Origin: SHXO01 sp964523885
GTDB lineage: Bacteria; Pseudomonadota; Gammaproteobacteria; Burkholderiales; SHXO01
NCBI GenBank assembly: GCA_964523885.1
Contig: CAZFYX010000002.1
Coordinates: forward strand, 6,974-70,973
Direction of reading: 5' to 3'
Length of the DNA: 64,000 bases
The notes under the pieces are model-generated. The model was given only the letters and a program-made list of their open reading frames with translations. It did not search any database and was not told the DNA's origin. How positions within the stretch are numbered: the stretch's first letter is position 1; the number at the start of each line of letters is the position of its first letter. This document shows positions 23,224 to 31,954 of the stretch, in pieces. The translations under genes were made by a program, and so were the position numbers.

Positions 23224-23997
23224 ATGAGTGCGAACATCGACATCGAGGCGGCGACAGAGTCGATCTGGCGCCACATGCAGGCGGGCCGGCACTACCCGGC
23301 GGAATGGGGCGGCCGGCTGGACATGCGCCAGGGCTACGAGATCCAGCTCGGCATCCTGCGCCGCCGGGTCGCCGCCGGAGAGCGCCACGCGGGTTGGAAG
23401 GTCGGCCTGACCGCTGCAGCGATGCGCGAGCAGCACCACGTCCACGAGCCCTGCTTCGGCTTCCTGCTGGAGAGCGCCAACGTGCCCTCGGGTCACGTGT
23501 TCCGCCATGCGGACCTGATCCAGCCCGGTTTCGAGAATGAGATCTGCATCACGCTCGGCCGCACCCTGCGGGGGCCGGGGATCACCTTCGATCAGGCGAG
23601 AGCCGCGGTCAGCGCCATCGCGCCCGCCTTGGAGATCGTGGAGAAGCGCGGCAACTTCTCCGCCGACCTGCCGCTGACCATGGCGGACAATGCGCAGCAG
23701 AAAGCCTTCGTCACGGGTGCGGCGATACCACTCGGGGACATCGATCTGTCGCGCGCGATGGTGACCGTTTCCGTGGACGATGCCGTGCGCGATCGCGCCA
23801 GCGGAGCAGAGGTCATGGGCAACCCGATCAACTCCATCGTGTGGCTGGCCAACAAGCTCGCCGAGTTCGGCCATGCCCTGGAGGCGGGCCAGCGGGTGAT
23901 CTCGGGATCGTTCACCAAGCAGTACCCCCTGGACATGCCAGCGCGGGTGAGATCGGTGTTCGAGCCGGTGGGCTCCGTGGAAGCGACGTTCGCCTGA
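23224..23997 (+). CDS. 2-keto-4-pentenoate hydratase / oxalocrotonate decarboxylase family
   Basis: The 257-residue protein belongs to the MhpD/DmpE/DmpH group of the fumarylacetoacetate-hydrolase superfamily. Segments are AGWKVGLTAAAMR, GFLLESANVPSG, GFENEICITLGRTL (metal-binding Glu pair) and PALEIVEKR. Relatives hydrate 2-hydroxypenta-2,4-dienoate or decarboxylate 4-oxalocrotonate in meta-cleavage pathways. No ring-cleaving dioxygenase is present in the window, so its substrate here may be an unsaturated 2-oxo acid from another route. It ends the plus-strand operon begun by fdxA and is cytoplasmic. It converges on fdhE with a gap of only six bases. Confidence 0.88.
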   Translation: MSANIDIEAATESIWRHMQAGRHYPAEWGGRLDMRQGYEIQLGILRRRVAAGERHAGWKVGLTAAAMREQHHVHEPCFGFLLESANVPSGHVFRHADLIQPGFENEICITLGRTLRGPGITFDQARAAVSAIAPALEIVEKRGNFSADLPLTMADNAQQKAFVTGAAIPLGDIDLSRAMVTVSVDDAVRDRASGAEVMGNPINSIVWLANKLAEFGHALEAGQRVISGSFTKQYPLDMPARVRSVFEPVGSVEATFA

Positions 23998-24003
23998 CGC
24001 CGC

Positions 24004-24918
24004 CTATGCGGCCCCAGGCGCCAGCAGCAGGTTCGGCCCCAATCTGCCATAGCCCTCCTCGAACACGAGCATGTCGAGCGCGAGCGTGGCGAGGTCGTCG
24101 GCGGCAGGTTCCAGCGCGGGGTCCTTCTCCTGGTAGAACACCTTGAGATAGGTCTGGCACTCGTTGCAGGTCTCGGCCTTGACCGAATCCTTCGCGCCTT
24201 CGATGGACAGGTAGGAGATGCCGGCGGTGGATTCGCACGCACTGCACTTGACCCGCACGACGTGCCACTCGGACGCGCAGACCGAGCAGACCAGGTATCG
24301 CAGCCCCTGTGCCGCACCGCCGACCCGCACGACGCCGGCCAGCGGATACGACGCGCACACCGGGCACGTGCCGTAGGGGGCAGCGGGCGCGAATGCCTGC
24401 TCGCGCAGCTGCAGCGCGAGTTTCACCCAGTAGACCTGCAGGGCCGCTCCGACGAACGGAGCGACCGCAGGGTCCACGAGGTCGTATTCGCTGGACAGGA
24501 TCGCGTCGGCAGCGACTTCCAACCCCTCGTTCCAACCGGAAGCCAGCCGCTGCGCCACGCTGCGCGCCTGCGGCGGCAGCGCCTCTGCATTCAGCGCGCC
24601 GGCGATGGTGCGCAGGACATCGAGCCAGGCCGCATCCCGGCGCGAGCCGTTTGCTGCGAGCGGCGGCATGCCGTGTTCCCGGCAGTGCTCGATGGTCCGG
24701 GCGTCCGGCGTGGGCAGATCGCCAAGTCCCTGCAGCGTGCGGTCCTGGGCCTCGCACAGCACGGCAACGAAGCGCAGGTACTCCTCCAGCGCGTGCCCGT
24801 TGGCGAGCTGTCGCAGGCGCGCGGCGCGCTCGGCGAACACCTCGGCGCGGACCAGGCGGTGCTGGGGGATGGAGGGGACGGCACCGGCGAGGGAGCCGTC
24901 GCGGATGATCTCGGACAC
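24004..24918 (-). CDS. fdhE: Formate dehydrogenase accessory protein FdhE
   Basis: The 304-residue protein is FdhE. Its C-terminal half contains the four CxxC pairs that bind iron in the family: GTCPVCASYP, LVCSVCASEWH, VKCSACEST and ETCNECQTY. FdhE helps mature or reactivate the respiratory formate dehydrogenase in the cytoplasm. It starts at GTG (24916-24918). The spacer upstream of this start is entirely a GCCTCTA-type repeat element that separates it from the gamma-subunit gene. The order alpha, beta, gamma, fdhE follows the common formate dehydrogenase operon. Confidence 0.93.
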   Translation of the reverse strand: MSEIIRDGSLAGAVPSIPQHRLVRAEVFAERAARLRQLANGHALEEYLRFVAVLCEAQDRTLQGLGDLPTPDARTIEHCREHGMPPLAANGSRRDAAWLDVLRTIAGALNAEALPPQARSVAQRLASGWNEGLEVAADAILSSEYDLVDPAVAPFVGAALQVYWVKLALQLREQAFAPAAPYGTCPVCASYPLAGVVRVGGAAQGLRYLVCSVCASEWHVVRVKCSACESTAGISYLSIEGAKDSVKAETCNECQTYLKVFYQEKDPALEPAADDLATLALDMLVFEEGYGRLGPNLLLAPGAA

Positions 24919-24919
24919 A

Positions 24920-25075
24920 GGCTAGAGGCTAGAGGCGAGAGGCTAGAGGGGTTTCGTTGATCGCGAAATGTCGCGTGACAGGAAAATGAGCGCTCATCGT
25001 ATTCTGCTTGCAAGGGGGTCCCCCTCGCCTCTAGCCTCTAGCCTCTAGCCTCTAGCCTCTAGCCTCTAGCCTCTA
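24920..25075. repeat. GCCTCTA heptad inverted repeat element, copy 2
   Basis: The left arm (24920-24952) has GGCTAGAGGCTAGAGG, CGAGAGGCTAGAGGGG. The core of about 75 bases contains GTGACAGGAAAATGAG and ends in CTTGCAAGGGGGTCCCCC. The right arm is seven exact GCCTCTA units (25027-25075). The last unit supplies the TAG stop codon of the formate dehydrogenase gamma subunit. The core aligns with that of copy 1 (shared GCTTGCAAGGGG, TGACAGGA, TTCGTTG), so both derive from one ancestral element. Confidence 0.95.
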
Positions 25076-25711
25076 GCCTTCAGCCTGGCGCCCTTCCCCG
25101 CCCACCTCGCGATACCACGCCGGATGATGCTTGCGCGCCCACTTGCGCGTCACCGTCCCGCGCGTCATCGCGCCGATCGTGCCCTTCACCCAGATCGCGG
25201 CGTAGATGTGCACGATGATGCCGAGGATCAGCACGAATCCGGCCAGCGCGTGCAGCAGCGAAGCCAGGCGGATGAGCGGGATGGGGAACGCGGGCGCGAA
25301 GTACGGCCGCCACATCACCACGCCGCTGAGGATCAGCAGCAGCATCGCCGCCACCATCACCCAGAACAGCGCCTTCTGGCCCGCGTTGTAGCGACCCACC
25401 TCCGGCAGCTTGTCCTCGCGGTTGGCGACGACATCGCGCCACTGCTTCAGCCACTGGCGGTCGCGCGGCTCGATCACGTTGTGATGCCAGAACTTCACCG
25501 CCAGCGCCGCGAACGAGACGAACATCACCACGCCGATGAACGGATGCAGGATGCGTGTCCACGGCCCGCCGCCGAACAGGTTGGTCAGCCAGAACAGTGC
25601 CGGGTGGAACAGCGCCAGCCCGGACAGCGCCAGCAGGACGAAGGTCAGCGCGACGAACCAGTGGTTGATGCGGTCGCCCGCCTTGTAGCGCTCGATCAGG
25701 TTCGGGTTCAT
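25073..25711 (-). CDS. fdnI: Formate dehydrogenase gamma subunit (cytochrome b556)
   Basis: The 212-residue membrane protein is the cytochrome b subunit that anchors formate dehydrogenase and passes electrons to quinone. It has four hydrophobic segments (RINHWFVALTFVLLALSGLA, TRILHPFIGVVMFVSFAALA, ALFWVMVAAMLLLILSGVV, LLHALAGFVLILGIIVHIYA) with histidines suited to haem ligation (His17, His56 and the HALAG and VHIYA histidines). Its ATG overlaps the beta-subunit stop (ATGA). The stop codon TAG is formed by the last heptad of the repeat element that follows. Confidence 0.93.
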   Translation of the reverse strand: MNPNLIERYKAGDRINHWFVALTFVLLALSGLALFHPALFWLTNLFGGGPWTRILHPFIGVVMFVSFAALAVKFWHHNVIEPRDRQWLKQWRDVVANREDKLPEVGRYNAGQKALFWVMVAAMLLLILSGVVMWRPYFAPAFPIPLIRLASLLHALAGFVLILGIIVHIYAAIWVKGTIGAMTRGTVTRKWARKHHPAWYREVGGEGRQAEG

Positions 25712-26598
25712 GCGCGCTCCTTGTCAGGGCCCTTGCCGTCGGCCGTATGATCCTCTTCCGCGTCGTTCGGCCCCACCTTGATGTAGTGGAAGAACGATCC
25801 CACCGCCGCGGCGCCCAGCGCGAGCAGCGCCAGCGGCTTGCCGATGCCCTTCCACAGGCTGACCAACGGGCTGATGCTCGGGTCCTTGGGCAGCTGGTAC
25901 AGGTCCGGCTGGTCGCCGTGCTGCAACACGTACATCACGTGCGTGCCACCCACACCCGGAGGATCGTACAGGCCCGCGTTCTGGTAGCCACGCTCCTTCA
26001 AGTCGGCCACCCGCTCGGAGGCGTGGTCGATCATGTCCTCCTTCGAGCCGAACGTGATCGCACCCGTGGGACAGGTCTTCACGCAGGCCGGCTCCAGCCC
26101 CACCGAGACGCGGTCGGAGCATAGCGTGCACTTGTAGGCCTTGTTGTCCTTCTTGGAGATGCGCGGGATGTTGAACGGGCAGCCGGTGATGCAGTAACCG
26201 CAGCCGATGCAGTTCTCCTGGTGGAAGTCGACGACCCCGTTGGCGTACTGCACGATCGCGCCCGGCGACGGGCAGGCCTTGAGGCAGCCCGGGTCCGCGC
26301 AGTGCATGCAGCCGTCCTTGCGGATCAGCCATTCCAGCTTCCCGTTGGGCTCCACCTCGTAGAACCGCATGACCGTCCACGACTGGTCCGACAGGTCGCG
26401 CGGATTGTCGTAGGTGCCGTGCTGCTCGCCGACGGTGTCGCGCAGGTCGTTCCACTCCATGCAGGCGCTCTGGCACGCCTTGCAGCCGATGCACTTGGAG
26501 ATGTCGATCAGCTTCGCGACGTGCATCGCCTCGCGCGCCGTGGGCGGCTGCGTGGTGGTCGCCGAGCGGGCCTTGATGTCCAGCGATTGCAGTGGCAT
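25708..26598 (-). CDS. fdxH: Formate dehydrogenase beta subunit (four-cluster ferredoxin)
   Basis: The 296-residue protein is the iron-sulfur subunit linking the catalytic subunit to cytochrome b. Four ferredoxin-type cysteine motifs are seen in order: CIGCKACQSAC, CMHCADPGCLKACP, CIGCGYCITGCP and CTLCSDRVSVGLEPACVKTCP. Near the C-terminus a single hydrophobic helix (PLALLALGAAAVGSFFHYI) anchors it in the membrane, as in FdnH. An AGGAGGG ribosome binding site precedes the ATG, ten bases after the alpha-subunit stop. It travels with the alpha subunit through the Tat pathway in the known system. Confidence 0.95.
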   Translation of the reverse strand: MPLQSLDIKARSATTTQPPTAREAMHVAKLIDISKCIGCKACQSACMEWNDLRDTVGEQHGTYDNPRDLSDQSWTVMRFYEVEPNGKLEWLIRKDGCMHCADPGCLKACPSPGAIVQYANGVVDFHQENCIGCGYCITGCPFNIPRISKKDNKAYKCTLCSDRVSVGLEPACVKTCPTGAITFGSKEDMIDHASERVADLKERGYQNAGLYDPPGVGGTHVMYVLQHGDQPDLYQLPKDPSISPLVSLWKGIGKPLALLALGAAAVGSFFHYIKVGPNDAEEDHTADGKGPDKERA

Positions 26599-26607
26599 CG
26601 GGCCCTC

Positions 26608-29600
26608 CTACGCCTTGGCGACGTTCACGAGGAACGCCTTGAATTCGGGTGTGTTCGTGTTCGCGTCACCCACGAACGGGGTCAGGGTGTTGGCCAGGTA
26701 GCCCGGCTTGGCCAGGCCCTTGAAGCCCCAGTGGATCGGGATGCCGATCTGGTACACCTTCTTCCCCTCGACCTCGACGGCCTTCAGGCGCTTGGTCACG
26801 ACCGCAGCCGCCCGGATCTCCCCGCGCTTGGACCACACCCGCACCTGGTCACCATCGGCGATGCCCTTCTCCTTCGCCAGGTCCGCGCCGATCTCGACGA
26901 ACTGCTGCGGCTGCAGGATCGCGTTGATCTTCGCGTGCTTGGTCCAGTAGTGGAAGTGCTCGGTCAGGCGGTAGGTGGTGGCCACGTACGGGAAGTCCTT
27001 GGCCGTGCCCATCGCCTCCCGGTCGCCCTTGAACACGCGCACCGCGGGATTGTTTCGCGCCAGCGGGTTGTCCGGGTGCATCGGGTTGTTGTCGAGCGGG
27101 GACTCCATCGGCTCGTAGTGCTCCGGGAACGGCCCCTCGTTCATCTTGTCGACCGCGAAGAAGCGTGCGATGCCTTCCGGGTTCATGATGAACGGGTTCA
27201 TGCCCTCCTCCGGCGCGGAGTCGGCCTTGAAGTCCGGGACGTCGATGCCGGCCCACTTCTGGCCGTTCCAGCCGATCAGCCTGCGGCGCGGATCCCACGG
27301 CTTGCCGGCCGGATCACAGGAGGCCCGGTTGTAGAGGACGCGCCGGTTGGCCGGCCACGCGAACGCCCAGCCCAGCGTACTGCCCAGCCCGCTTGGATCG
27401 GAGTTGTCGCGGCGGGCCATCATGTTGCCCTTGCTGGTCCACGCGCCCGTGAAGATCCAGCACCCGGCGGACGTGGAGCCGTCGTCGCGGAGCTGGGCGA
27501 AGCTGTCCAGCAGGTCGCCGGCCTTCACCAGCACGGTCTTCGGATCCTTCGGGTCGGTGACGTCGGCCAGCGCCTTGCCGTTGAACTCGCGAGCGAGCTC
27601 GTCCGGCGACGGCGACTCGGGACGCAGGTACGGCCAGGTCAGGTTGAGGATGGGATCCGGGAATGCTCCGCCATCCTTGCGGTACATCGCGCGCAGGCGG
27701 GTGAACAGCTCGGCGATGATCTCCGGGTCCCCCCTGGCCTCGCCCGGCGGCTCGGCCCCCTTCCAGTGCCACTGCAGCCAGCGACCGCTGTTGACCAGCG
27801 ACCCATCCTCCTCGGCGAAACAGGTGGATGGCAGGCGGAACACCTCGGTCTGGATCTTGGAGGAGTCCACGTCGTTGTAGGGCCCGTGGTTCTTCCAGAA
27901 CTCCGAGGTCTCGGTCGCGAGCGGGTCGATGATCACCAGGTACTTGAGCCTGGACAGGCTCTCGACCAGCTTGGCCTTGTTCGGGAACGAGGCGATCGGA
28001 TTGAAGCCCTGGCAGATGTACCCGTTGATCTTGCCATTGTGCATGTCCTCGAACACCTGGAGGACGTCGTGCGCCTTGTCCAGCTTGGGCAGCCAGTCGA
28101 AGCACCAGTTGTTCTCCTTGATCGCCGCCGTCCCGAACCACGCCTTCATCAGGCTCACGTGGAACTTCGGGTAGTTGGACCAGTAGTTCAGCTGGTTGGG
28201 GCGCATCGGCTTGGGCGTGCGCTTCTCGATGTAGGCCTTGTAGTCGGCTTCCTTCTCCGACGGCAGCGTCATGTAGCCCGGCAGCAGGTTGGTGAGCAGC
28301 CCCAGGTCGGTCAGCCCCTGGATGTTGGAGTGCCCGCGCAGCGCGTTGAGCCCCCCGCCGGCCATGCCGACGTTGCCCAGCAGCAGCTGCATCATGGCCG
28401 CCGTGCGGATCATCTGCGAGCCCTGCGTGTGCTGCGTCCAGCCCAGCGCGTAGAGGATCGTCATGACCCGATCCTTCGCGCTGCACTCGGCGATCATCTC
28501 GCAGATCTTCAGGAACTGGTCCTGCGGGGTGCCGGTGATGCGGGTGACGACCTCGGGCGTGTAGCGCGAGTAGTGCGCCTTCATCAGGTTGAAGACGCAG
28601 CGCGGGTGCTGCAGCGTGGGATCGGTCTTGACGTAGCCCTGCGCGTCCAGCTCGTAGTTCCAGCTCGCCTTGTCGGTGTACTTGTGCTTCTCGGCGTCGT
28701 AGCCGGTGAACAGGCCGTCCTTGAAGCCGAAGTCCTCGCGCACGATGAAGCTCACGTCGGTGTACGCCTTGACGTACTCGTGCTGGATCTTGTCGTTGCT
28801 GAGCAGGTAGTTGATCACCCCGCCCAGGAACGCGATGTCGCTGCCCGCGCGGATCGGCGCGTAGTAGTCCGCCACTGCGGCCGAACGCGTGAAGCGCGGG
28901 TCGACCACGACCAGCTTCGCCTTGTTGTGGGCCTTCGCTTCCGTGACCCACTTAAAGCCGCACGGATGCGCCTCGGCGGCATTGCCGCCCATGATCAGGA
29001 CCAGGTTGGCATTCTTGATGTCAACCCAGTTGTTGGTCATCGCGCCGCGACCGAACGTAGGGGCAAGACTTGCCACCGTAGGTCCGTGTCAGACGCGCGC
29101 CTGGTTGTCGAATCCGAGTATGCCGAGGGTGCGGACGAACTTGTGGGTGAGGTAGCCGCTTTCGTTGGACGAGGCGGACGCCGCCAGGAAGCCGGTGGTG
29201 AGCCACCGGTTCACCGTGACCCCGTCGCCGTTCTTCGCCTCGAAGTTGCGATCGCGGTCGTCCTTCATGTGGCGCGCGATGCGCTCGATGGCCTCGTCCC
29301 AGGAGATGCGCTTCCACTCGCTGGAGCCGGCCTCGCGCACTTCCGGGTACTTGAGCCGGTTGGGACTGTGCACGAAGTCGAGCAGGCCCGCGCCCTTCGG
29401 ACACAGGGTCCCGCGGTTCACCGGGTGGTCGGCGTCGCCTTCGATGTGGATGATCTCGGACTTGGCGTTCTTGGCGCCGTCGCCGAGGCTGTACATGATC
29501 AGGCCGCAGCCGACCGAGCAGTACGGGCAGGTGTTGCGCGTCTCGGTGCTGCGGGCGAGCTTGAACTCGCGCACCTCCGCCAGCGCGGCGGTCGGCGCGA

Positions 29601-29682
29601 AGCCGAGCACGCCCAGGCTGGAGGTCCCCATCCCGGCCGCACAGACCTTGAAGAACTGGCGGCGGGTGAGCTTGGCAGGCAT
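26608..29682 (-). CDS. fdnG: Formate dehydrogenase alpha subunit, selenocysteine-containing
   Basis: The 1024-residue catalytic subunit is interrupted by an in-frame TGA at 29089-29091, which is read as selenocysteine 198: the context NQARV-U-HGPTVASLAPTFGRGAMTN is the Sec site of FdnG/FdoG. The protein starts at ATG 29680-29682 behind GGGGGAGG. Residues 5-12 (LTRRQFFK) are a Tat signal. Cys52, 55, 59 and 94 bind a [4Fe-4S] cluster, and the remainder is the bis-MGD molybdo/tungsto-enzyme fold. It oxidises formate to CO2 in the periplasm, feeding the quinone pool. The length matches E. coli FdnG (1015). Annotation pipelines will split it into 29092-29682 and a downstream open frame. Confidence 0.96.
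29060..29091 (-). promoter_or_regulatory. Bacterial SECIS element with UGA(Sec) codon
   Basis: Immediately 3' of the UGA (29089-29091) an 11-nt spacer leads to GGUGGCAAGUCUUGCCCC. This folds as a GG-GGCA / UGCC-CC stem with a single bulged U and an AGUCU apical loop. Spacing, bulged U and the GU-containing loop match the E. coli fdhF/fdnG SECIS hairpins recognised by SelB. It lies within the coding sequence, as in other bacteria. Confidence 0.88.
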
Positions 29683-29860
29683 AAAATCCTCCCCCGGAGT
29701 GGTTCTGAACAGCATGTCGCCGTTGTGGAAGCGACTGCGGGAGTATATTCCAACGACACCAGGGGAGCGGACCTTTCCGGGTTTCCCCGAGGCCAGTTCA
29801 GCCCACGGCGGACCGGGCGGAGCCTGCAGCGCCCCGGGTCTGCGACTTGCGGAGGATGAG

Positions 29861-30070
29861 ATGAGAGCGGTTCTCGCAACCGTGGCGGTGTTGTCGCTGG
29901 GCGCCTGTGCGTCCGACGGGGGGTACCAGACCACGACGATGGTCAACGGGCAGTCGATCGAGACCATCGACCTGACCAGTCCGAAGTTCTACATGGACGA
30001 CGAGGATCTGGCGCCCTACTCGCCGGACGCCCCCGACCTGGCCTCGGGGTATTGCCCCGCCTGCCCGTAG
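29861..30070 (+). CDS. Small lipoprotein with C-terminal YCPxCP motif, paralogue 1
   Basis: A 69-residue protein with GGAGG five bases before its ATG. Residues 1-16 form a lipoprotein signal with lipobox LGAC. The mature part holds TMVNGQSIETIDLTSPKFYMDDED and ends in GYCPACP. Apart from the lipobox Cys, the only cysteines are the two in the C-terminal CPxC pair. The gene is divergent from fdnG, separated by 178 bp. The gene 140 bp downstream encodes a clear paralogue. I know no named family or function. A metal- or thiol-related role of the terminal CPxC pair is only a guess. Confidence 0.7.
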   Translation: MRAVLATVAVLSLGACASDGGYQTTTMVNGQSIETIDLTSPKFYMDDEDLAPYSPDAPDLASGYCPACP

Positions 30071-30145
30071 CCGCCCGGGCCAGCCCGGAAGCGCCCCGGC
30101 CGGGCCCGTCTGCCCCGCGACAACGGATCCGACCGGAGGTCGCTT

Positions 30146-30164
30146 CCTTAAGTCTGTCTTAAGG
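30146..30164. repeat. Perfect inverted repeat upstream of second small lipoprotein
   Basis: CCTTAAG-TCTGT-CTTAAGG is a perfect 7-bp inverted repeat with a 5-base loop, about 45 bases before the start of the second small lipoprotein gene. It lacks a T-tract on the plus strand. It could be an operator, an mRNA hairpin in the leader, or a weak terminator of the first gene. AT-rich arms in this GC-rich setting make chance less likely. Confidence 0.5.
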
Positions 30165-30209
30165 AGCGCGGCTCAAGATCGCCCACAGAGTTCCTCGCGT
30201 AAGGCCCGG

Positions 30210-30428
30210 ATGAGAACCCTGCTGCTGTCCGCTGCCGCCCTGCTGCTGTGCTCATGCGCCGGAGACGCGAACTTCCACTCCGGCGCGATGGTGAACGGGC
30301 AGCCGATGCCGAGCTTCGACCTGACCAGCCCGCAGTTCTACATGGACGACGACGATGCGGCGGCGGGTTCGCGGGGCACGCCGCCTCAACGGCAGTTCTA
30401 CCAGGGCTACTGCCCGTACTGCCCGTAG
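30210..30428 (+). CDS. Small lipoprotein with C-terminal YCPxCP motif, paralogue 2
   Basis: A 72-residue protein related to its upstream neighbour. It has a lipoprotein signal (MRTLLLSAAALLLCSC, lipobox LCSC), then AMVNGQPMPSFDLTSPQFYMDDDD, and a C-terminus ending in GYCPYCP. The shared pattern is MVNGQ-x-DLTSPxFYMDD-x-GYCPxCP. Between the FYMDD and YCP blocks the sequence differs freely. An AAGG ribosome binding site precedes the ATG. The function is unknown; the product should be a membrane-attached periplasmic peptide. Confidence 0.72.
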   Translation: MRTLLLSAAALLLCSCAGDANFHSGAMVNGQPMPSFDLTSPQFYMDDDDAAAGSRGTPPQRQFYQGYCPYCP

Positions 30429-30480
30429 CCACCGGACGCAAGGCTGCGGGGCACTGTGGTGCCCCGGTCATCGTGACGAC

Positions 30481-30873
30481 TCAGCGGCTCTCGGCCTCGG
30501 CCGCCCGCAGCGCCTCGCGGGCCTTGCCCTGCTCCGCCATCCGCGCGGTGCACTGGGCGAGGAATTCGGTCTGGTGCGTGTCCGGCGTACGCGGCGCATC
30601 GAACACCTTCTCCGCGTGCGACACCAGCAGCACCTCGTCGTCCTCGTCCTGGACGAACCAGCGCAGTTCCGGGGGATAGGCCTGGATCAGCGCGATGTCG
30701 CCATGCATCCGGTTGATGAAGTCGTCGCGCGACATGCCGGCATCGCGCGACTGGGCAGCATGAAGAATGAAATCGCTGCCCTCGACACACTCGTTGAAGG
30801 ACAGGTCGTGCGCTGCGACGGGTAGCGCAAGGCCCGCGGTCACCACTGCCAGCATCCAGACTCGGGTACGCAT
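30481..30873 (-). CDS. Periplasmic protein of unknown function
   Basis: A 130-residue protein with an AAAGGAG ribosome binding site nine bases before the ATG. Residues 1-22 are a Sec signal peptide ending in ALPVAA before HDLSFNECVEG. The mature domain is helical, acidic and has two cysteines (in NECVEG and LAQCTAR), which could form one disulfide. I do not recognise the family. It converges with the second small lipoprotein gene and is read toward it. Confidence 0.7.
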   Translation of the reverse strand: MRTRVWMLAVVTAGLALPVAAHDLSFNECVEGSDFILHAAQSRDAGMSRDDFINRMHGDIALIQAYPPELRWFVQDEDDEVLLVSHAEKVFDAPRTPDTHQTEFLAQCTARMAEQGKAREALRAAEAESR

Positions 30874-31048
30874 GGGGCGACTCCTTTGTGGGTTGATCCC
30901 ATCATTTGGATTTACGTCTGCCAGCCACGCGGCCTTTAGCGCTTCGTCAGGACCTCCGGCGCATGGCGCTTTCAACATAGCACCGCGCGTACCCTGCACG
31001 CGACCATGCGCCGCAACAGCGCAACCTCATGCTGCGGCGCAAATTAGC

Positions 31049-31825
31049 TCAATACCAGATTTCCATCCGCAGCCCGCGCGCGTCGCGCGGAGGAACCTCG
31101 GGCACGCGGCTGGCCTTTCCCGCAGCGATGCACACCGCGGCATAGGCGAGGACGCACGCGTCGAGCACGTCGTCGTGCGCAACCTGTCCGCGGCCCAGCA
31201 GCGTGCGCACGCGTCCGGGGTCGGGCATGAGCGAGCCCCAGACCGCCCGCAGGACGCGCATCCGCTCGCCCCGCCCCGTCATGGTGCGCTTCGAGTGCCG
31301 CATGGGCTGTCCGGCAAGGCGGGCGAAGACCAGTTCCGGATGGGTCTCGAACACGCGGGCCTGCAGCGCCGGCGTCATGACGTCATCCACCTCGCGGATG
31401 CGCGGAAGGATGTTGTACGCCTGCTTGCTCATCCCCGCTCCGTTGCGGCGCATGGCATCGCCGTAGCCTTCGTTCGCCAGCGCCGGCCGCGCCGGCGGGC
31501 TGAAGACGCTGGAGGCGAACGGGTGACCCAGCAGGGCGCGGGCTGCGCGGTCGCACTCTCGGCCGCCGGGCGAGGCCCGCTCGAGCAGGCCGATCGGCAT
31601 GTCGACCGCGACCTGCACCGACTCCGGGCACAGCGCCAGGACAGCGCTGAACGTCTCGCACCGGTGCAGGTTCAGCTGCGCGGGCCGCCCCGCCTGCAGG
31701 CCGGCCAGGGCCACCACCCAGCCACCCCGGCAGCCGTCCACCCCGGCATGCCACTGCAGGGATGCGGCCGCGACAGCGCGCCAGCGGCCTGCGCCCCGAT
31801 TGGAAGCTGTTGATTCGCTGTGCAT
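31049..31825 (-). CDS. DUF429 family protein (RNase H-like fold)
   Basis: The 258-residue protein matches the DUF429 family of predicted RNase H-fold enzymes. Key segments are HAGVDGCRGGWVVAL near residue 27 (first acidic residue), VAVDMPIGLLER (second acidic residue), a C-R-x-A-R-A-L segment, VFETHPELVFARL, and DDVLDACVLAYAA at the C-terminus with two further acidic residues. The acidic residues correspond to those of an RNase H-like site, but the substrate is unknown. It is divergent from the EF-G-like gene. Confidence 0.8.
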   Translation of the reverse strand: MHSESTASNRGAGRWRAVAAASLQWHAGVDGCRGGWVVALAGLQAGRPAQLNLHRCETFSAVLALCPESVQVAVDMPIGLLERASPGGRECDRAARALLGHPFASSVFSPPARPALANEGYGDAMRRNGAGMSKQAYNILPRIREVDDVMTPALQARVFETHPELVFARLAGQPMRHSKRTMTGRGERMRVLRAVWGSLMPDPGRVRTLLGRGQVAHDDVLDACVLAYAAVCIAAGKASRVPEVPPRDARGLRMEIWY

Positions 31826-31954
31826 GAGGCAATGCTAGCAGCGCAGCACTGGGGACGGCGCGTGCGTCGCAGCACGTGCACGCCTTGAAGTGCCCGCAGG
31901 CAGGCTCCTATACTCAAAGCAAGCGCGTTTTCCGGCCAACCCAAGGAGGCAACC

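Noticed and set aside
23224..23997. Evidence for a meta-cleavage pathway
   Set aside because: Only the hydratase-like gene is present; no extradiol dioxygenase, aldolase or acetaldehyde dehydrogenase is in the window.
29089..29967. A separate short gene for the N-terminal part of formate dehydrogenase, followed by a second gene
   Set aside because: The TGA between them is at the known selenocysteine site and is followed by a SECIS hairpin, so it is one gene.
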